Assembly: GCA_016165875.1 (NCBI GenBank)
Contig: JABBOT010000080.1
Coordinates: 31,119,326-31,183,325 of the forward strand
From: Acanthopleura granulata
Taxonomy: Eukaryota > Mollusca > Polyplacophora > Chitonida > Chitonidae
Reading direction: 5' to 3'
DNA length: 64,000 bases
Positions 24,508 to 34,665 of the stretch are shown one piece after another (position 1 is the first letter of the stretch; the number at the start of each line of letters is the position of its first letter). The notes beneath the pieces are model-generated. The model saw only the letters and a list, made by a program, of their open reading frames with translations, ran no database searches and was not told the DNA's origin. The position numbers were made by a program, and so were the translations under genes.

Positions 24508-27500
24508 ATGAAGGAGTGTGAACTGGCGACAATAGAAGACACTGGTAGCGCTACAAAACCCGAAAGGAAGAATGGACCGAAATCGGACAGACGCAGGTTC
24601 TTCCTCAAATTGCTGCTGACGTCGTTCTCCTATTACCCTCACAGTTGTTGTGTAAGTAGAATTTCCTATTGCCATAGTATATTTCCATAACAAGGTTTGT
24701 GTTCATGGTGACATCAACTGTTGGTTAATTTTCATTCATTTTTTTCAGTACCCTTTCTGAAATGTTTTATTTACTCCCCTGCAATGAATTTCAGAGAAAC
24801 AAAATTACTAAACCTACAGAATTACTGCATGGCTACGGTAAGGAGAAGTGTGCATAAGTGACATGGTGCACATGATATTTGTGTAATACGAGATTGTCTG
24901 TCTCAGTGAGAATCGTTAAATGTAACAAGACAAACGGATTAACACGCGCTACTCCCCGCGTGCACCGGGATATGGTGCTAAGTCGATGCGCTGCTTCTCA
25001 ATCACTCTAAACGTGTTTGATAATGTGGTTAGACATTATTTCCTCCTTAAATAACGTTTAATCTTGTATTTTGTAATACGCTTGTGATTGTGTTCACTGT
25101 TCCTTCTTTCTTAATGTGTAAGAAAACACTTTTTTGGGGGCTGTCAGTTTTCAATATTTTTAAACGAGTGGAATCAGATTTCGCATCAACATTTATTGTA
25201 AATACTATTTGATCTGGTATTATTTGTAACAAATTAAGTCGATGTCAAGACTAACTTGTGCAATGTGATAATGTCTTCTTTGGAGCAATCTTTGGAGTGA
25301 GATGCCCTGCATGACTGTATAGACCTAACGCCAGTGTGATATGACTGGCGGTGTCTGGTAGGTCCCAGAAAGCCTTCCAGGGAGGCAGGACACTGAATGT
25401 TTCGCAACTGAGATCTCCTTCCTTAAATACGCTGTTGTCTAAATCGAAGCAACCCGAAGCTCTTAACACACAAAACCCACTTGAACCCCGTTGGTTTACA
25501 TCAGTGGTAGAATACTTTACAGAAAATTAACTGATTAGAAATGGATGTCACGGAGAAAGTTTGGGTCAACAGAGTCGAAATCTGGATTTTTATTAGAGCT
25601 AGAGTCGTACGACCAGCGCCTAGTTCCACAAAGTAATCGTAGGCTAGGTTGATTGTAACTACCATGGCTATTTATCTCTTTAAAATGGGTTGCCATGGTA
25701 GTTAGAATCAACCTCGTCTACGAATGCTTTGTGGAACAAGGGCCGACCAAGTCTTTTAAGACTTATTTGATTGTGTGAGTCATTAATAAGAGAAATGAAA
25801 GGAGTCATCGGCCATTTATGAGTCAGTAAGATAATAAGAAAAGTCTTCAGTGACTCGGCCGTTCCAATCATATGACTCAATTTTCTGAGTTACATTAGCT
25901 GTACAGGGAAGCTCCGATTTTTGAGTCTGACCCAAACTCTTCGCTCAGTGTATCCTCTATCTGGACACGTCAGCGGAGAAGTCACACGAGGCGTATTTTT
26001 AAAATTTCCGTGCACGGACTGTACCTAGTCTCGTATGTAATATTGCATCATATATGTACAAGTGTGTTTGTGTTAGCAGTCTAGCATCTTGCCTTGCAAG
26101 GTTGACAAATGTCTTATACACCTGAAATATTAGGGATAACTCCAACCATGTGTACTATATACATATAATTGAAACATTTCATCAATACAGAAGTCAAGCA
26201 AATACATTAGTAAGTGGCTTATAATTTGTTTGAATGGCAGGGCCTGCTTCTGGGATCCGGGGGTCCTGCGTTCTTGGACCTCATCCAAATCACTAAATCT
26301 GATGTGGAACAAGCGTCTATGTTTTTCACGGCACAATACCTGGGTATCCTTATCATGGGAACTGTGGTCGGAACGCTCTATGACCGCTTTAAGGCCGAGC
26401 CGTTGATGTTTGCCGCTATTTGTATGACTGCCGGTATCAACATAGCGATTCCCTACTGTTCATCAAGTATCTGGCTCATGTGCGTAATCAATGGATTAAA
26501 GGGAGCCACAATGGGCATTATATTCACAGGTTTGAAAATTCTTGAAATTTTATATTTAACTTCTTATTGATATAATTGTATATGAAAATATTTATGCATT
26601 GATATGCTGCCTAACACCATGCTGATAAATGTAAGAGGTTCATAGAAACATAATATAAATTGTCTGTCTTGGTGATAAACACATTCAAGTTCAGGACCAA
26701 AATAAAGCTGTGGCTTGATATTCAGTTCCTTTAGATATAGGCGAAAAGTTCACGTGAAATATTTAATATTATTCAGGTTGCGGTGTAATCGTTGTCCGAG
26801 TGTGGGGGAAGAAAGATGGTGGTCCCTATATGCAGGCTCTCCATTTTGCATATTCTGTGGGAGGAGTTATCGCCCCTTTTATTATGCGTCCATTTTTGGC
26901 ACCGCGCTATGAGGTCGCAGTAAACAACCAGACTTATAACCAGACGTTAGAAGTATTTGGACACATTTCCAGTCGGCATAAGACTGCCAACAACGTCACT
27001 GTGGTGGAATATTTTGGAGAAACTCACGTTCAACATGGATTTCTCATCATCGGACTAATTACATTAACTTCTGCCTTCCCCTTCCTGCTCATGATAATCC
27101 GCCGATACCACGTGACCCCACACTATTACGACCGAGAGGTGGTATTGGCAACAGAAACAGGACATGAAAAGACTGTAGTCAACAGTCAGCCATCCGAAAG
27201 TCGACGATTGACTATTCCTTTGCGAGCAGCGTTCTTGGTGTTTATCGTCTTGTACTACATCCTCATCGTGGCAGTTGAAACACTGTTTCAGAATTATAGC
27301 ATGACTTTTGTCGTAGAGCACCTGAAATGGACCAAGGCCCAAGGAACACAGATATCGTCAGTATTTTGGGGGGCATTTTCCTTCGGTCGTTTTCAGGGTA
27401 TTTTCACGGCTAACCTTTTGACGGCGTGGAAGATGATAGTGGTCGATTTTACCTTCCTATCCGCCGCCGTGATTGTGCTGTTGATTGGGGCAGAGAAAAG

Positions 27501-27858
27501 TGACGCGGTCGTTTGGATCTGCTTGTCCGTCGCAGGTGTGTTCATCGCTAGTCTATACGCCACCGGCGTGTCCTACACACAGCAACGTATCATGACCATT
27601 ACGGGAAAGATCTACGCCACTTTTATGATGTCAGCCACTTCCGGCGCCATGATCAACCCGCTTATTCTGGGAACACTCATCGAGAAGTTTTCCCCAATGT
27701 GGTTCGTGTACCTCTCCGTGATCATTACTGCCCTCTGCGTCATAGTATTCATCATCTTGACCCTCATGGTGCTCAAGTGGGGTAAAAAAGCCGACCCCGA
27801 CTACGAAGGTTTCTTAGACCGGGCATTCGACAAATGTATCGCGAGCTGTCGGCGATAG
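24508..27858 (+). CDS. Major facilitator superfamily transporter (MFSD4/NaGLT1-like), gene 1
   Basis: Three coding exons fit together: 24508-24651 (144 nt, donor GTAAGT), 26241-26529 (after TGGCAG, ending in phase 1 before GTTTGA) and 26777-27858 (after ATTATTCAG). They join without a frame break into 504 codons plus stop, the usual size of a 12-helix MFS carrier. The N-terminal 30 residues are charged and cytosolic; helix 1 spans the first junction. GPAFLDL (about 56-62) and GTLYDRFKAE (92-101, MFS motif A with the D-R pair) lie in the first half. YMQALHFAYSVGGVIAPF follows in exon 3, then a loop with N-glycosylation sequons (NNQT, NQT, NNVT), a cytosolic linker and helices 7-12. The LQALHF..GG block points to the MFSD4 / sodium-dependent glucose transporter 1 group, so a plasma membrane sugar-type carrier is inferred. 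The substrate is not provable here. An upstream in-frame codon at 24472 is a less likely start. Confidence 0.85.
24652..26240 (+). other. Intron 1 of transporter gene 1
   Basis: A 1589-bp phase-0 intron, GTAAGT...TGGCAG. The matching intron in gene 2 is also phase 0 at the same protein position, which supports this exon pairing. It contains the foldback MITE at 25616-25745. Confidence 0.75.
25616..25745. mobile_element. Foldback MITE, about 130 bp
   Basis: The left arm GTTCCACAAAGTAATCGTAG then GCTAGGTTGATTGTAACTAC and CATGGC pairs with the right arm. Reverse-complemented, the right arm reads GTTCCACAAAGCATTCGTAG, ACGAGGTTGATTCTAACTAC, CATGGCAAC. Only about 15 bases separate the arms, so nearly the whole element is one hairpin. 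It lies in intron 1 of transporter gene 1. Confidence 0.85.
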
Positions 27859-29440
27859 TAATAAATTTGGTCACATCCTTAGAACTATAATCTTGACGAC
27901 ATTACAGTGGCCAGGGTCAGTGTATTGTAATTGTTACGTGTGTAAGTATTGCAGGTCGAGTGTAATCTCCAAAAATTCCCCGCATGTTGTAGAAGTGTAT
28001 TAATTGTCAGCGATATCGTTTTTTTTTTTTAAGTTTTTAATATTTGTTCCTAAATTAAAACGGCATAAACACTTTGTTAAATTGATGAAATTAAGCCTCA
28101 GAATAAGAATTTGGGAATCAACCTGTGCGTTAGTGCGGTTGTATTTTATTGGCGTTGAGGGAATTGTCAGAAATGCACCAAAAAGCAGTTCATTCTGAGA
28201 AGTATGATAGTGTTATTCAATTTTAGCTGGAAGTTGCTGTAGGCGACGAACTGGTGAGCACCGGTTCCTTCAAATATCCTCTCTCCGCCTGAACTGGAAA
28301 GGCGGGATAAAGGTAACGAATATTGTTTAAAATATAACCCAAAATTTACTTTTTTCCCCGTCCTTCCCGTTCACTTCTTGTGTATGCTTCATATAACAGG
28401 AACTACAATACACAGAAATACATAGAAATATATTTCTCATGCATGCAAGCCGCTGGTGACTACGGCATCCTGGAGTCCACTTCTTGGTTAAACAGTCAAC
28501 TCTTCAGCTCGACGTTTTCGTCAATAATTCTTTATTTTCATGCTGGAGATTACGTCCTTCACCTGTTTGTTTCATTCCTTATTATATCGTGTGGCACCAG
28601 TCACTTCATTGTGGTCAGCTGTTTTGTGAAAGGATTGATCTGTGATTGCTGTCTTATGAGTTGAGAATTTTGCCATCTGTGGAATTAGGCCAGTTCATTT
28701 TTATCGCGAACAATCAAGTAGCTTCCATTTTGTCTAAAAAGACAAGTTTATCGTCAAAAGATCACAACATAGCAAGCTGTAACATTTGATATTCGATAAT
28801 AAATTTTCTCCCGTGTTGATGCAATCCGTCTGGCCGAATCAAGTTTCAAGGTGAAAAGCTTTAAAAGTAATTTTGCTACAACACTTAAACTGCATCATAT
28901 AATCATCAAAACTTAGGCTATAATAATTATGCTTTCCCATGTGATGTCATCTTTTAAATTTATTTTTAACAATCAGTAAAATGTATTCATAATGGAAATA
29001 AAATGTTTTGATAACAATCGAATTAAGATTGGTGAATCTGTTTGTGGAAGAAAAGTACTCTTTGTTAAAGGTAAAGGCATTATAATACCATTCAATCCTG
29101 GAAATATTACATGTGGGCTATACCATAATGGTTACTCCAGTTTTCACTCGACCCTTCAGGGTAAGTGACTTTTACGACACAGAATGTGAGTAGTGTATGG
29201 TGTTGCTGACGAGAATCCTGCCTATCTTTTAGCCTGAGAGGGACGGGAGGTACGATACGACGTCATAAAGATATGAGGTCGCGTGTGTGTGTGTGTGTGT
29301 GTGACGTTACGAACGTTGCAGGTAAGAAGAGTAACAGGCCCTATACCAGGTAGTGAAGATGAGATTGGCGTACCATCAGAACCGCTGTTTCGTGTGAGTT
29401 CCTCAGTTTTTCAACAAACCGGGAAGCGATGGTGGTACGC
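27859..29440. other. 3' flank of transporter gene 1 and stretch up to the Polinton
   Basis: The first part is presumably 3' UTR (an AATAAA hexamer lies only a few bases past the stop, too close to be a clear signal). A (GT)n run lies at 29283-29301. No further gene and no recognisable Polinton terminal inverted repeat were found. Confidence 0.4.
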
Positions 29441-29442
29441 AA

Positions 29443-29679
29443 ATGTTAAACAATGAATGCAATACAGCCCGCAAGGAAGATATTATCCTACTAAGGGTAG
29501 TGTCACCTTTCGAGCTGACATGTGGAAACCACCTGAAGGAGGCGTTTCATCGTGTAAGAGGAGTGCCTGGTAAAACAGATAAAGCTGTTTCCCAGCCAAC
29601 CAGCACATCTCTCACTTCCCCACCCCCTCCAGTTCTTTTCGCCGCCGAGGAGAACACCATTCGAAATAATTTGATGTAA
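29443..29679 (+). CDS. Unrecognised small frame at the left of the Polinton
   Basis: A 78-codon frame with a proline/serine/threonine-rich end. No family is recognised. It is listed because it lies directly before the zinc-knuckle frame at 29686 with only six bases between, but it may be chance. Confidence 0.25.
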   Translation: MLNNECNTARKEDIILLRVVSPFELTCGNHLKEAFHRVRGVPGKTDKAVSQPTSTSLTSPPPPVLFAAEENTIRNNLM

Positions 29680-29685
29680 AGCAAA

Positions 29686-30024
29686 ATGACGGAGCATATG
29701 ATTCCTCTTGTTAGTAAAGTAAGGGAAGAGCAATGTGAAGGTTGCCGTGTTAATCATCCCAGTCAAAGTCGGCATCCGTGTCTCGAACCATTGCGGTATA
29801 TAGATGTTGAGAGTGAAATAACCCTTGACCAGGCTGCATTGCGTTTAGATGAATCTAAGGTGATCATGGATTTTCAGAATGCAGCTAAAGATGCAGAATG
29901 GCCGGAAGATAAAGTCCGGCAGTATCCCCAAGGGAGTAATGTACAGAAGCGTAACCCAGATTTCAGCAAAATGTACTTGCAACGTTTGACAGGACGATGG
30001 AATGAATATGAGGAAGAGGGGTGA
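29686..30024 (+). CDS. Small zinc-knuckle protein, probably Polinton-borne
   Basis: 112 codons. Residues about 18-34 read CEGCRVNHPSQSRHPCL, a CxxC...H...HxCL arrangement able to bind zinc. The rest is acidic and helical, with a C-terminal run of Glu. I remember short proteins with the CxGCxxxHPSQxxHxCL block from several invertebrate genomes in repeated contexts, which would fit a mobile-element gene, but its function is unknown. It reads open from start to stop, one of the few unbroken frames in the element. Its position upstream of the integrase on the same strand fits membership of the Polinton. Confidence 0.45.
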   Translation: MTEHMIPLVSKVREEQCEGCRVNHPSQSRHPCLEPLRYIDVESEITLDQAALRLDESKVIMDFQNAAKDAEWPEDKVRQYPQGSNVQKRNPDFSKMYLQRLTGRWNEYEEEG

Positions 30025-30710
30025 AGATGAGGAAGAGGTGTAAGTATTTTTGGAAAAAAAATTAACTGACTTCGCTGAGCTATGTTTTTATACATGTTTA
30101 ATTAATTCACAGACTAGTGTTCCCTGGTATAATTTGTACTGTTGTGGAAAGTCATGTGACCTTATACTGAATTATGTACACGTGTAGTTATTTTATTTAT
30201 TTATTTTCAGACCACATACCCCCACCCCATCCCCCAAGCGATTTCAATTCAACTCATGTCGTAGAGGGAATATAAGAATACTTAATCCCAACAGTTGTAC
30301 GGGTTTTCATATGGGCAACACATCTGTGTCAACCATCAATCGGTACCAGGGCAATGGGCGTATGGAAACGGAGAGTATATGAAGGCTAACCCATTATATG
30401 GACGATTTATTGAATTTTGAGATTTTGTGAAAATATTTTTGTTAAAATTTTTCCCTAATAGTTCCAGTTTGTGATTTTTCTTGATGTTATTGATGTTAAT
30501 TCGGGGTTATTCACATCCTACGTTATTCTTGCTTACGTGACATATGCTGCTGAGCGAAGCCCACCTAGAAACGTGGAATTCTCTCAGACATGGGCAATGG
30601 AAGATAACACCTCCCAAACCTCACTCTGTTGGTTGTAAAGTACGTGGAATGACACTAAATATTGAAGATCTATATATTTGGCCAGCTAGACACATGATGA
30701 CACTCCTAAA

Positions 30711-31037
30711 ATGAAATCCACGCCGGTAAGTTGGAGAGAGCTTGTCGATACAGTTACCGATCTCAGAGCATACAAACATGTACTGCAATCTATGTTTGAA
30801 GATGGCATTGTGAATGAAGGACGATGTGCTATTCTGCGAGTATTCACCAAAGATGTTTGTGACCGCCTAGAGAATCCTAATCTTATTCGTAAACACTATT
30901 ATCGTGAAGTCATACCGAAACTCCTCGCCTTACAGCGCAAGTCGCCAGCTATAACCTGTAAACCCGAGTCAGTATCTCTTACCCCCTCGATGCTTACATC
31001 TTTGGCTGTCTGTATCACTTGTGCGGCTACTTGTTGA
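30711..31037 (+). CDS. Unrecognised 108-codon frame upstream of the integrase
   Basis: The frame starts MKSTPVSWRELVDTVTDL and contains a mostly helical, charged N-terminal 80 residues followed by a Cys/Thr-rich tail. No domain is recognised. It lies on the integrase strand about 50 bp upstream of recognisable integrase coding, so it may be an accessory gene of the Polinton or a chance frame. Confidence 0.35.
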   Translation: MKSTPVSWRELVDTVTDLRAYKHVLQSMFEDGIVNEGRCAILRVFTKDVCDRLENPNLIRKHYYREVIPKLLALQRKSPAITCKPESVSLTPSMLTSLAVCITCAATC

Positions 31038-31079
31038 GGGTTAGTGAGATGGATATAAAATACCGCACCTATCCATTCT

Positions 31080-32056
31080 GACTCACCGCCGACGGAGGAG
31101 AGTTCGATTCCATACTGCGGCAAAAAAAAATTCAGGATTCTGTGGCTAAAGCCTTAGAACAGCTATGGTATGCCCCCCCCCCCCCCCGCATCACGTGACC
31201 GTGTAAAGACTTGGTTAGCCGAACAGGAGACGTATACTCTTAATCACCCGGCTCAGCAACACTATACACGTAACAGAGTTATAGTATGTGGGATAGACAG
31301 TAAGTGGCAAGCTCATTTGGTGGATGTGAGTAAATTAACCAAGCTCAATGATTCCAATTGCTATCTACTTACGCACATTGACATTCTCTCCAAATACGTC
31401 TAGGTATCCCCCGTTCCTACCATGACAGGTACTAATCTTACTGAAGCGTGTAAAAGGATTTTCATGTCTGAACATAAGACATATTTACAGACGAAGGCAA
31501 GGAGTTTCTCAACAAGGCGTTTTTAAAGGAACATGGGGTTTTTTTTATTTCCACACTTTTAATGAAACGAAAGCCTCGGTAGTTGAGCGGTTCAGTCGGA
31601 CCTGTAAAGCTCGCATGTATAAACGTTTCACTGCTAATAACACTCGGTGTTAACTGGACATTTTACCTGCCTTAATACGGTGATACAATCGGGCTTATCA
31701 CGGCAGTATTCGCCGGGCCCCGATTACCATATTATATAGCTCTGCAGTCCTGGTGGAGTCGGCGGATTTATCAGTATAAAGTAGATCTCCTTCGGATTAG
31801 TAAAGTGAACAGAACTTTTGAGAAATCTTACCTACCTAACTGGAGTCAAGAAATTTTCTGTGTTATAGCGCGTCATGCAAGGGAACCTGTGGTGTATACA
31901 TTAGCGGATTTGAATGAAGAACGACTTCTGATGACATTTTACGAGACAAAACTCCAGCCTGTTAAGACTACATCCGATATGTACTATCAAGTGGAGACCC
32001 TATTAGGAGCGTGGAAAAACATATTACTTGGTGAAATAGCGAGGGTGACCGGCTAG
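31080..32056 (+). pseudogene. Polinton integrase (rve family), broken
   Basis: The retroviral-type integrase that would insert the element. The pre-core segment includes RVKTWLAEQETYTLNHPAQ. The core begins NRVIVCGIDSKWQAHLVDVS, where the usual WQxD carries His instead of the first catalytic Asp (codon at 31314-31316). NDSNCYLLTHIDILSKYV follows and ends in a stop at 31404. The second acidic motif TDEGKEFLN is in another frame (31487), and the glutamate helix ETKASVVERF (about 31564-31593) in a third. The C-terminal part, LRISKVNRTFEKSYLPNWSQ and TFYETKLQPV, is open to 32056. A chromodomain, common in Polinton integrases, is not clearly present. A run of C at 31172-31187 lies in the N-terminal part. 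Broken by at least one stop and two frameshifts, and lacking a catalytic residue, it is inactive. Confidence 0.85.
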
Positions 32057-32239
32057 TTTTAATTCGTGGGTGCCAGCGACAGACGTGAAGCGCATTTAAA
32101 GACAGTCTTCAGCCTACTTGTGTTCAGTCTCCTTTCGCGATGCCTAAATGTATAGATCACTGCGTACGAAGCCTGCATGAGAATAAAGGCACCACCATAA
32201 TTGTGGGTGCCGTGGTGTTGTCTAACGGATTGTTAGTAG

Positions 32240-32545
32240 GCGGATTGGGAGTTAACAGCCCAACAGACTGAAGAACAATACTTGCTACACTTCCTGCAAG
32301 AGAGATTGAACAAGACACTATTTGACGAGTTACTGAGGAATAAAACGGACAAGTTTCGCTTCCCATTTACCAGGCGTAACAGGCCGCTCGCGGCGACTGA
32401 CATTTGCTCGATACTTTCTACTCCGGTACCTACTCAGTGTCTCGCTTACCAAAGGCTGAACATACCACCTAGTATTAACGATATTACTGAGCGAATTCGG
32501 CCCAGCGATATTACTGTGCAAGACAACCTACCACCTCACCTGTAG
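32240..32545 (+). CDS. Unrecognised Polinton frame between integrase and ATPase
   Basis: An open frame containing QQTEEQYLLHFLQERLNK and QRLNIPPSINDITERIRPSD. Helix-rich first half, proline-rich second half. No family is assigned. Its position between the integrase and the ATPase suggests a structural or accessory gene of the element. Confidence 0.4.
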   Translation, partial: ADWELTAQQTEEQYLLHFLQERLNKTLFDELLRNKTDKFRFPFTRRNRPLAATDICSILSTPVPTQCLAYQRLNIPPSINDITERIRPSDITVQDNLPPHL

Positions 32546-32684
32546 ACGTGAATTCATCTCAACACAGACCCGTAAAAAAACTGAACTTACTAGTCCACCT
32601 GCGGACGTAAATTCATCTCACCACAGCCCCACACCTTACCAGGCGAGCACCTCGTCCCACAACATTTAACCCTGGGGAGCGAAC

Positions 32685-33043
32685 TCTAGTGAATGTTGAT
32701 GATCTTATGGCTGAAGCGGAGGAACGTGTAACGGCACTCTTTAACAAGGGAAATCATCATCGTAGTATCAGTGTGATCTTCATTGTGCAGAGACCATAGA
32801 ACCATTAGCTTGAACGCTCATTACTTGGTAGTATTTAAAAAAAAAACCGAGATGCGTCTACTACCATCGCCTGTCAAATGGTCCCACATAAAACTCAATA
32901 CGTACATGAGGCCTTTAAAGATGCCACATCCAAACCTTATGGATATTTGCTTGTTAATTTCAAGCAAACTACACCAGCAAACTACACCAGCAAACTACAT
33001 ATTCCCTGATGAGGTCCAATATTTCTGTATGCCAAAGTCATAA
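32685..33043 (+). pseudogene. Polinton packaging ATPase (FtsK/HerA type), 3' remnant
   Basis: The NTPase family thought to pump Polinton DNA into capsids. The remnant opens with the Walker B region VNVDDLMAEAEERVTALF and continues NHHRSISVIFIVQ. After a small deletion and shift it reads RTISLNAHYLVVFK near 32800. A second shift gives EAFKDATSKPYGYLLVNF (about 32905-32965), the end of the domain. This order (Walker B, SVIFIVQ, RTISLNAHY, ATSKPYGYLL) is characteristic. The Walker A (P-loop) half is missing, so ATP could not be bound even if frames were repaired. A short direct triplication of AAACTACACCAGC at about 32967-33000 adds to the disorder. Confidence 0.8.
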
Positions 33044-33245
33044 AACTTAAAGTTCAGGGGGGATAACTCCCATAGCCATATGCAATAAAAACGTCTATAT
33101 TTCACTTACCTTATCAGTGTATAATTAGAGAGCAACCAAGTCAGTCTGATTACGCCGCTTTGCATCATTACTAAAATTCTGGCTAATGGTCTAGCGGGCC
33201 ATTCTTCACGGACCCGGTGCTGATTTTACCCGCTGTATATGCGAA

Positions 33246-33470
33246 ATTACTATCAACATTTTAAATGGGAATATTTCATTGACACCAGCTCAAAAGGCAC
33301 GGTTACGCACGTATAAGACACATCTACGTACGCTAGTAAACAAGCATACTCCGCTTCATCGCAAACGGATCATTATAATGGCCCTGGTTGACCCCCTATT
33401 GTTCGAGAAATTGGTTCACCCGATTTTGCCTTACCCCGTTCTTTCTACTGTCAAAGTACTGAACACATAA
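33246..33470 (+). CDS. Small basic Polinton protein
   Basis: The frame includes NGNISLTPAQKARLRTYKTH then LVNKHTPLHRKR, a Lys/Arg-rich segment, and a hydrophobic C-terminus (LVHPILPYPVL). The pattern of a LTPxQKxxLRxxK start, a basic middle and a hydrophobic glycine- or proline-rich end is what I recall from a short conserved Polinton protein encoded before the capsid genes, probably a minor virion or core component. It reads open, but the hydrophobic tail is shorter than usual. Confidence 0.5.
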   Translation: MTINILNGNISLTPAQKARLRTYKTHLRTLVNKHTPLHRKRIIIMALVDPLLFEKLVHPILPYPVLSTVKVLNT

Positions 33471-33480
33471 TATACTGATA

Positions 33481-33655
33481 TGGACAAAATTTTAAAGAAT
33501 GGGACGTTGTCAAATGAAGATAAATTTACCAGTACCAAAAAATCCTCCAACGTTACTTGACATTTCAAGATCAGCATCAGCAAAGTCTAATGCCACCGCC
33601 CAACCATGTCACTGGACCTATGCCTACTCAGGTGAGTGAAGAAGAAAAGAAGGAA
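33481..33655 (+). pseudogene. Pre-penton Polinton frame, interrupted by a SINE
   Basis: Starts MDKILKNGTLSNEDKF and, after a shift, reads ILQRYLTFQDQHQQSLMPPP and an acidic stretch (SEEEKKEDKPED). A LSxEEK...QxLQRYL pattern is familiar from a short helical protein preceding the penton gene in Polintons; its function is unknown. The SINE at 33656-33960 cuts it. Confidence 0.45.
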
Positions 33656-33960
33656 GATAAGCCTGAGGATAGTGCAGTTGGTAGAGCGTTCGCTTTCGGA
33701 CGGGGGGATCTGGGTTCAAACCTGGGTCGGGTCATACCAAAGACTTTAAAAAATGCTAGGCAATCAGCAATAAGAAGATAGAGGGTGGAATGGTCGGTCT
33801 GGGGTCAGTATAATGTGACTGGGTGAGGGGGCTTGTTGGGTGTCTTCGGCAGCACCAGATAAAAGATACGGTGGAAATCCGTGCTGCACAAAGGTGACAC
33901 CGCCTTCGTATAAGTGAAATATTCTTGAGTAGGATATTAAGCAGTAAGCATTCATTCTTC
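33656..33960 (+). repeat. tRNA-derived SINE, family 2 (near complete), inside the Polinton
   Basis: The tRNA-like head has box A TAGTGCAGTTGGTAGAGCG (about 33671) and box B GGGTTCAAACCTGGG (about 33713), followed by TCATACCAAAGACTTTAAAA. The body contains GTCAGTATAATGTGACTGGG and GGTGTCTTCGGCAGCACCAG. The tail is TAAGTGAAATATTCTTGAGT then AGCATTCATTCTT. The tail segment before the terminal repeat resembles family 1, so the two SINE families share a 3' module. It sits in a dead Polinton frame, so it arrived after the Polinton. Confidence 0.9.
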
Positions 33961-34079
33961 TCTCGCTAATTCACGGTCCAGACGTAAAATCATCCAACCT
34001 CTGCGGTGGTCTCCCATTAAATAGTGCAGTTCCTCATACTAAAGAGTTAGTTCAGCTCTGAGAGGTGAGATAAACAGGA

Positions 34080-34665
34080 AGTTTTACATGACTACCAAGT
34101 AACAGCTCGCTGAGCTATTTTCCAGGCAACACGTTAACGAATTATACTACCCAGCTGAATAAACCGATCCAACTCTGGGCATTGGGAGTGTGGCCTGGTA
34201 GAAATACAGTACCCACGATCGTGGTACATTATCAAAGCCGACGAAGTCTGGTTTGCGGTGTGCCATGGGGAGAATCTTTGCAAGGTTGTACTCCCCGACG
34301 GCTATTACGTGTCACCTCAAAACATGACCTCAGTTCTCAACGCCCAACTGATGGCTTCCACCACACCTGCTCTTAGGGCTAGAGCGAACCAAATTAAGTT
34401 TGGGTATGATACATATCGTCAAAAGTATACGCTGTTATTTAAATCACCCCAACGTGTGGGGCAGAGTTATCGCATACAAGAAATTATGGGTACACCTCTC
34501 CCTGACAGAGCAGTGATACACGCTAAGGCAGATATAATGTTCTTTTGCCTGGATAACCTGCACGATATGATCCCTACCCTTTACGTGTATTCGGACGTGC
34601 TCGAATATCGCGTGGTAGGAGATACATTAGCCCCGCTACTTCGCTCGGTACTGGTCCGTGGAGGG
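34080..34665 (+). pseudogene. Polinton penton (minor capsid) protein, truncated and joined to capsid
   Basis: The single jelly-roll vertex protein. The start region reads LPSNSSLSYFPGNTLTNYTT with a stop just before it, then a small indel, then ECGLVEIQYPRSWYIIK and KVVLPDGYYVSPQNMTSVLN. The open part includes IPTLYVYSDVLEYRVVGDTL and ends PLLRSVLVRG, which normally lies in the last third of the protein. From there the frame runs without a stop into major capsid sequence at about 34666, so the penton C-terminus and the capsid N-terminus have been deleted and the remnants fused in frame (34258-34809 is one open frame). Confidence 0.75.
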
